DNA of 43,832 nucleotides from Gammaproteobacteria bacterium (lineage in GTDB: Bacteria > Pseudomonadota > Gammaproteobacteria > Enterobacterales > Kangiellaceae), in contig JABXIW010000001.1 of NCBI GenBank assembly GCA_013372875.1, positions 1-43,832 of the forward strand, written 5' to 3'. Shown here in pieces: positions 43,811 to 43,832 of the stretch. A model generated the notes under the pieces. That model did not search any database and was not told where the DNA came from. It saw only the letters and a program-made list of their open reading frames with translations. Position 1 is the first letter of the stretch; each line of letters starts with the position of its first letter. The position numbers were made by a program, and so were the translations under genes.

Positions 43811-43832
43811 AAAAAAAAACCGCCAAAAGGCG
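43811..43832 (-). terminator. Intrinsic terminator of a gene beyond the right edge (cut)
   Basis: CGCC (43821-43824) and GGCG (43829-43832) close an AAAA loop, and on the minus strand nine T residues follow (43811-43819). It would end a transcript entering from the right, before the Omp85 gene. The stem may continue outside the window. Confidence 0.7.

Noticed and set aside
1..43832. CRISPR array, insertion sequence, tRNA or phage attachment site
   Set aside because: No repeat-spacer pattern, transposase motif, cloverleaf or integrase was visible on reading through; a full search program could still find something weak.

Overview
The window is a piece of gammaproteobacterial chromosome. Estimated by eye it is about 42-43% G+C and very densely coded. 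The gene neighbourhoods match those of E. coli, Vibrio and Pseudomonas relatives: yibN-grxC-secB-gpsA next to gpmI-envC-ctpA; nudE/yrfG, hslR-hslO, ompR-envZ and tex around a type II secretion cluster; and a cytochrome oxidase assembly block surf1-ctaA-ctaB-sco. Kdo kinase, LpxL-type acyltransferase, FkpA-type lipoprotein and Omp85 proteins show a two-membrane cell. The lineage may be a marine one such as Kangiellaceae or another Oceanospirillales-like group, but that is a guess from gene order and composition. I saw no tRNA, rRNA, insertion sequence, prophage or CRISPR array.

Layout. (1) 1-1673, minus: yibN-grxC-secB-gpsA (gpsA cut by the window edge), a redox and protein-export operon. (2) 1860-3254, minus: an SPFH/stomatin gene and nfeD, behind a promoter that resembles the heat-shock (sigma-32) consensus and ending in a clear terminator. 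(3) 3412-7843, plus: a small NTF2-like gene, gpmI, an EnvC-type amidase activator and a CtpA-type protease. (4) 7840-9059, minus: nudE and yrfG, then 9059-20625 a complete gspC-to-gspN type II secretion operon (transcribed C to N, minus strand), with yrfG translationally coupled to gspN. (5) 20869-22194, plus: hslR and hslO, the Hsp15/Hsp33 stress pair, followed by a lineage-specific secreted protein of three Ig-like, disulfide-bearing repeats. (6) 23139-25168, minus: ompR-envZ. (7) 25388-28651, plus: tex, dsbB and an ABM-domain gene, closed by a bidirectional terminator.

(8) 28708-30842, minus: an Mpo1-like DUF962 protein, an FkpA-type isomerase lipoprotein, a TIGR02444 protein and a DUF423 membrane protein. 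(9) 30949-31860, plus: an LpxL-type lipid A acyltransferase, convergent with a MATE transporter. (10) 33233-37363, minus: surf1, a small anchored protein, ctaA, ctaB and sco, which make and load heme A and copper for cytochrome c oxidase; the structural cox genes are not in the window. (11) 37448-38872, plus: a DUF2909 twin-helix protein and a DUF3667-like membrane protein. (12) 38874-43765: a secreted HExxH metallopeptidase, Kdo kinase, a family 9 glycosyltransferase (divergent from the kinase), a 53-residue membrane protein and an Omp85-type barrel.

Most of this is conserved core genome. I found no clear new multi-gene system. The points most worth a second look are the sigma-32-like promoter of the SPFH/nfeD operon, the Ig-like secreted protein between hslO and envZ, the 53-residue membrane protein with a strong ribosome binding site, and several long perfect inverted repeats in intergenic or gene-end positions (20714-20767, 23164-23190, 25282-25329, 27748-27781, 30874-30899, 37670-37707).
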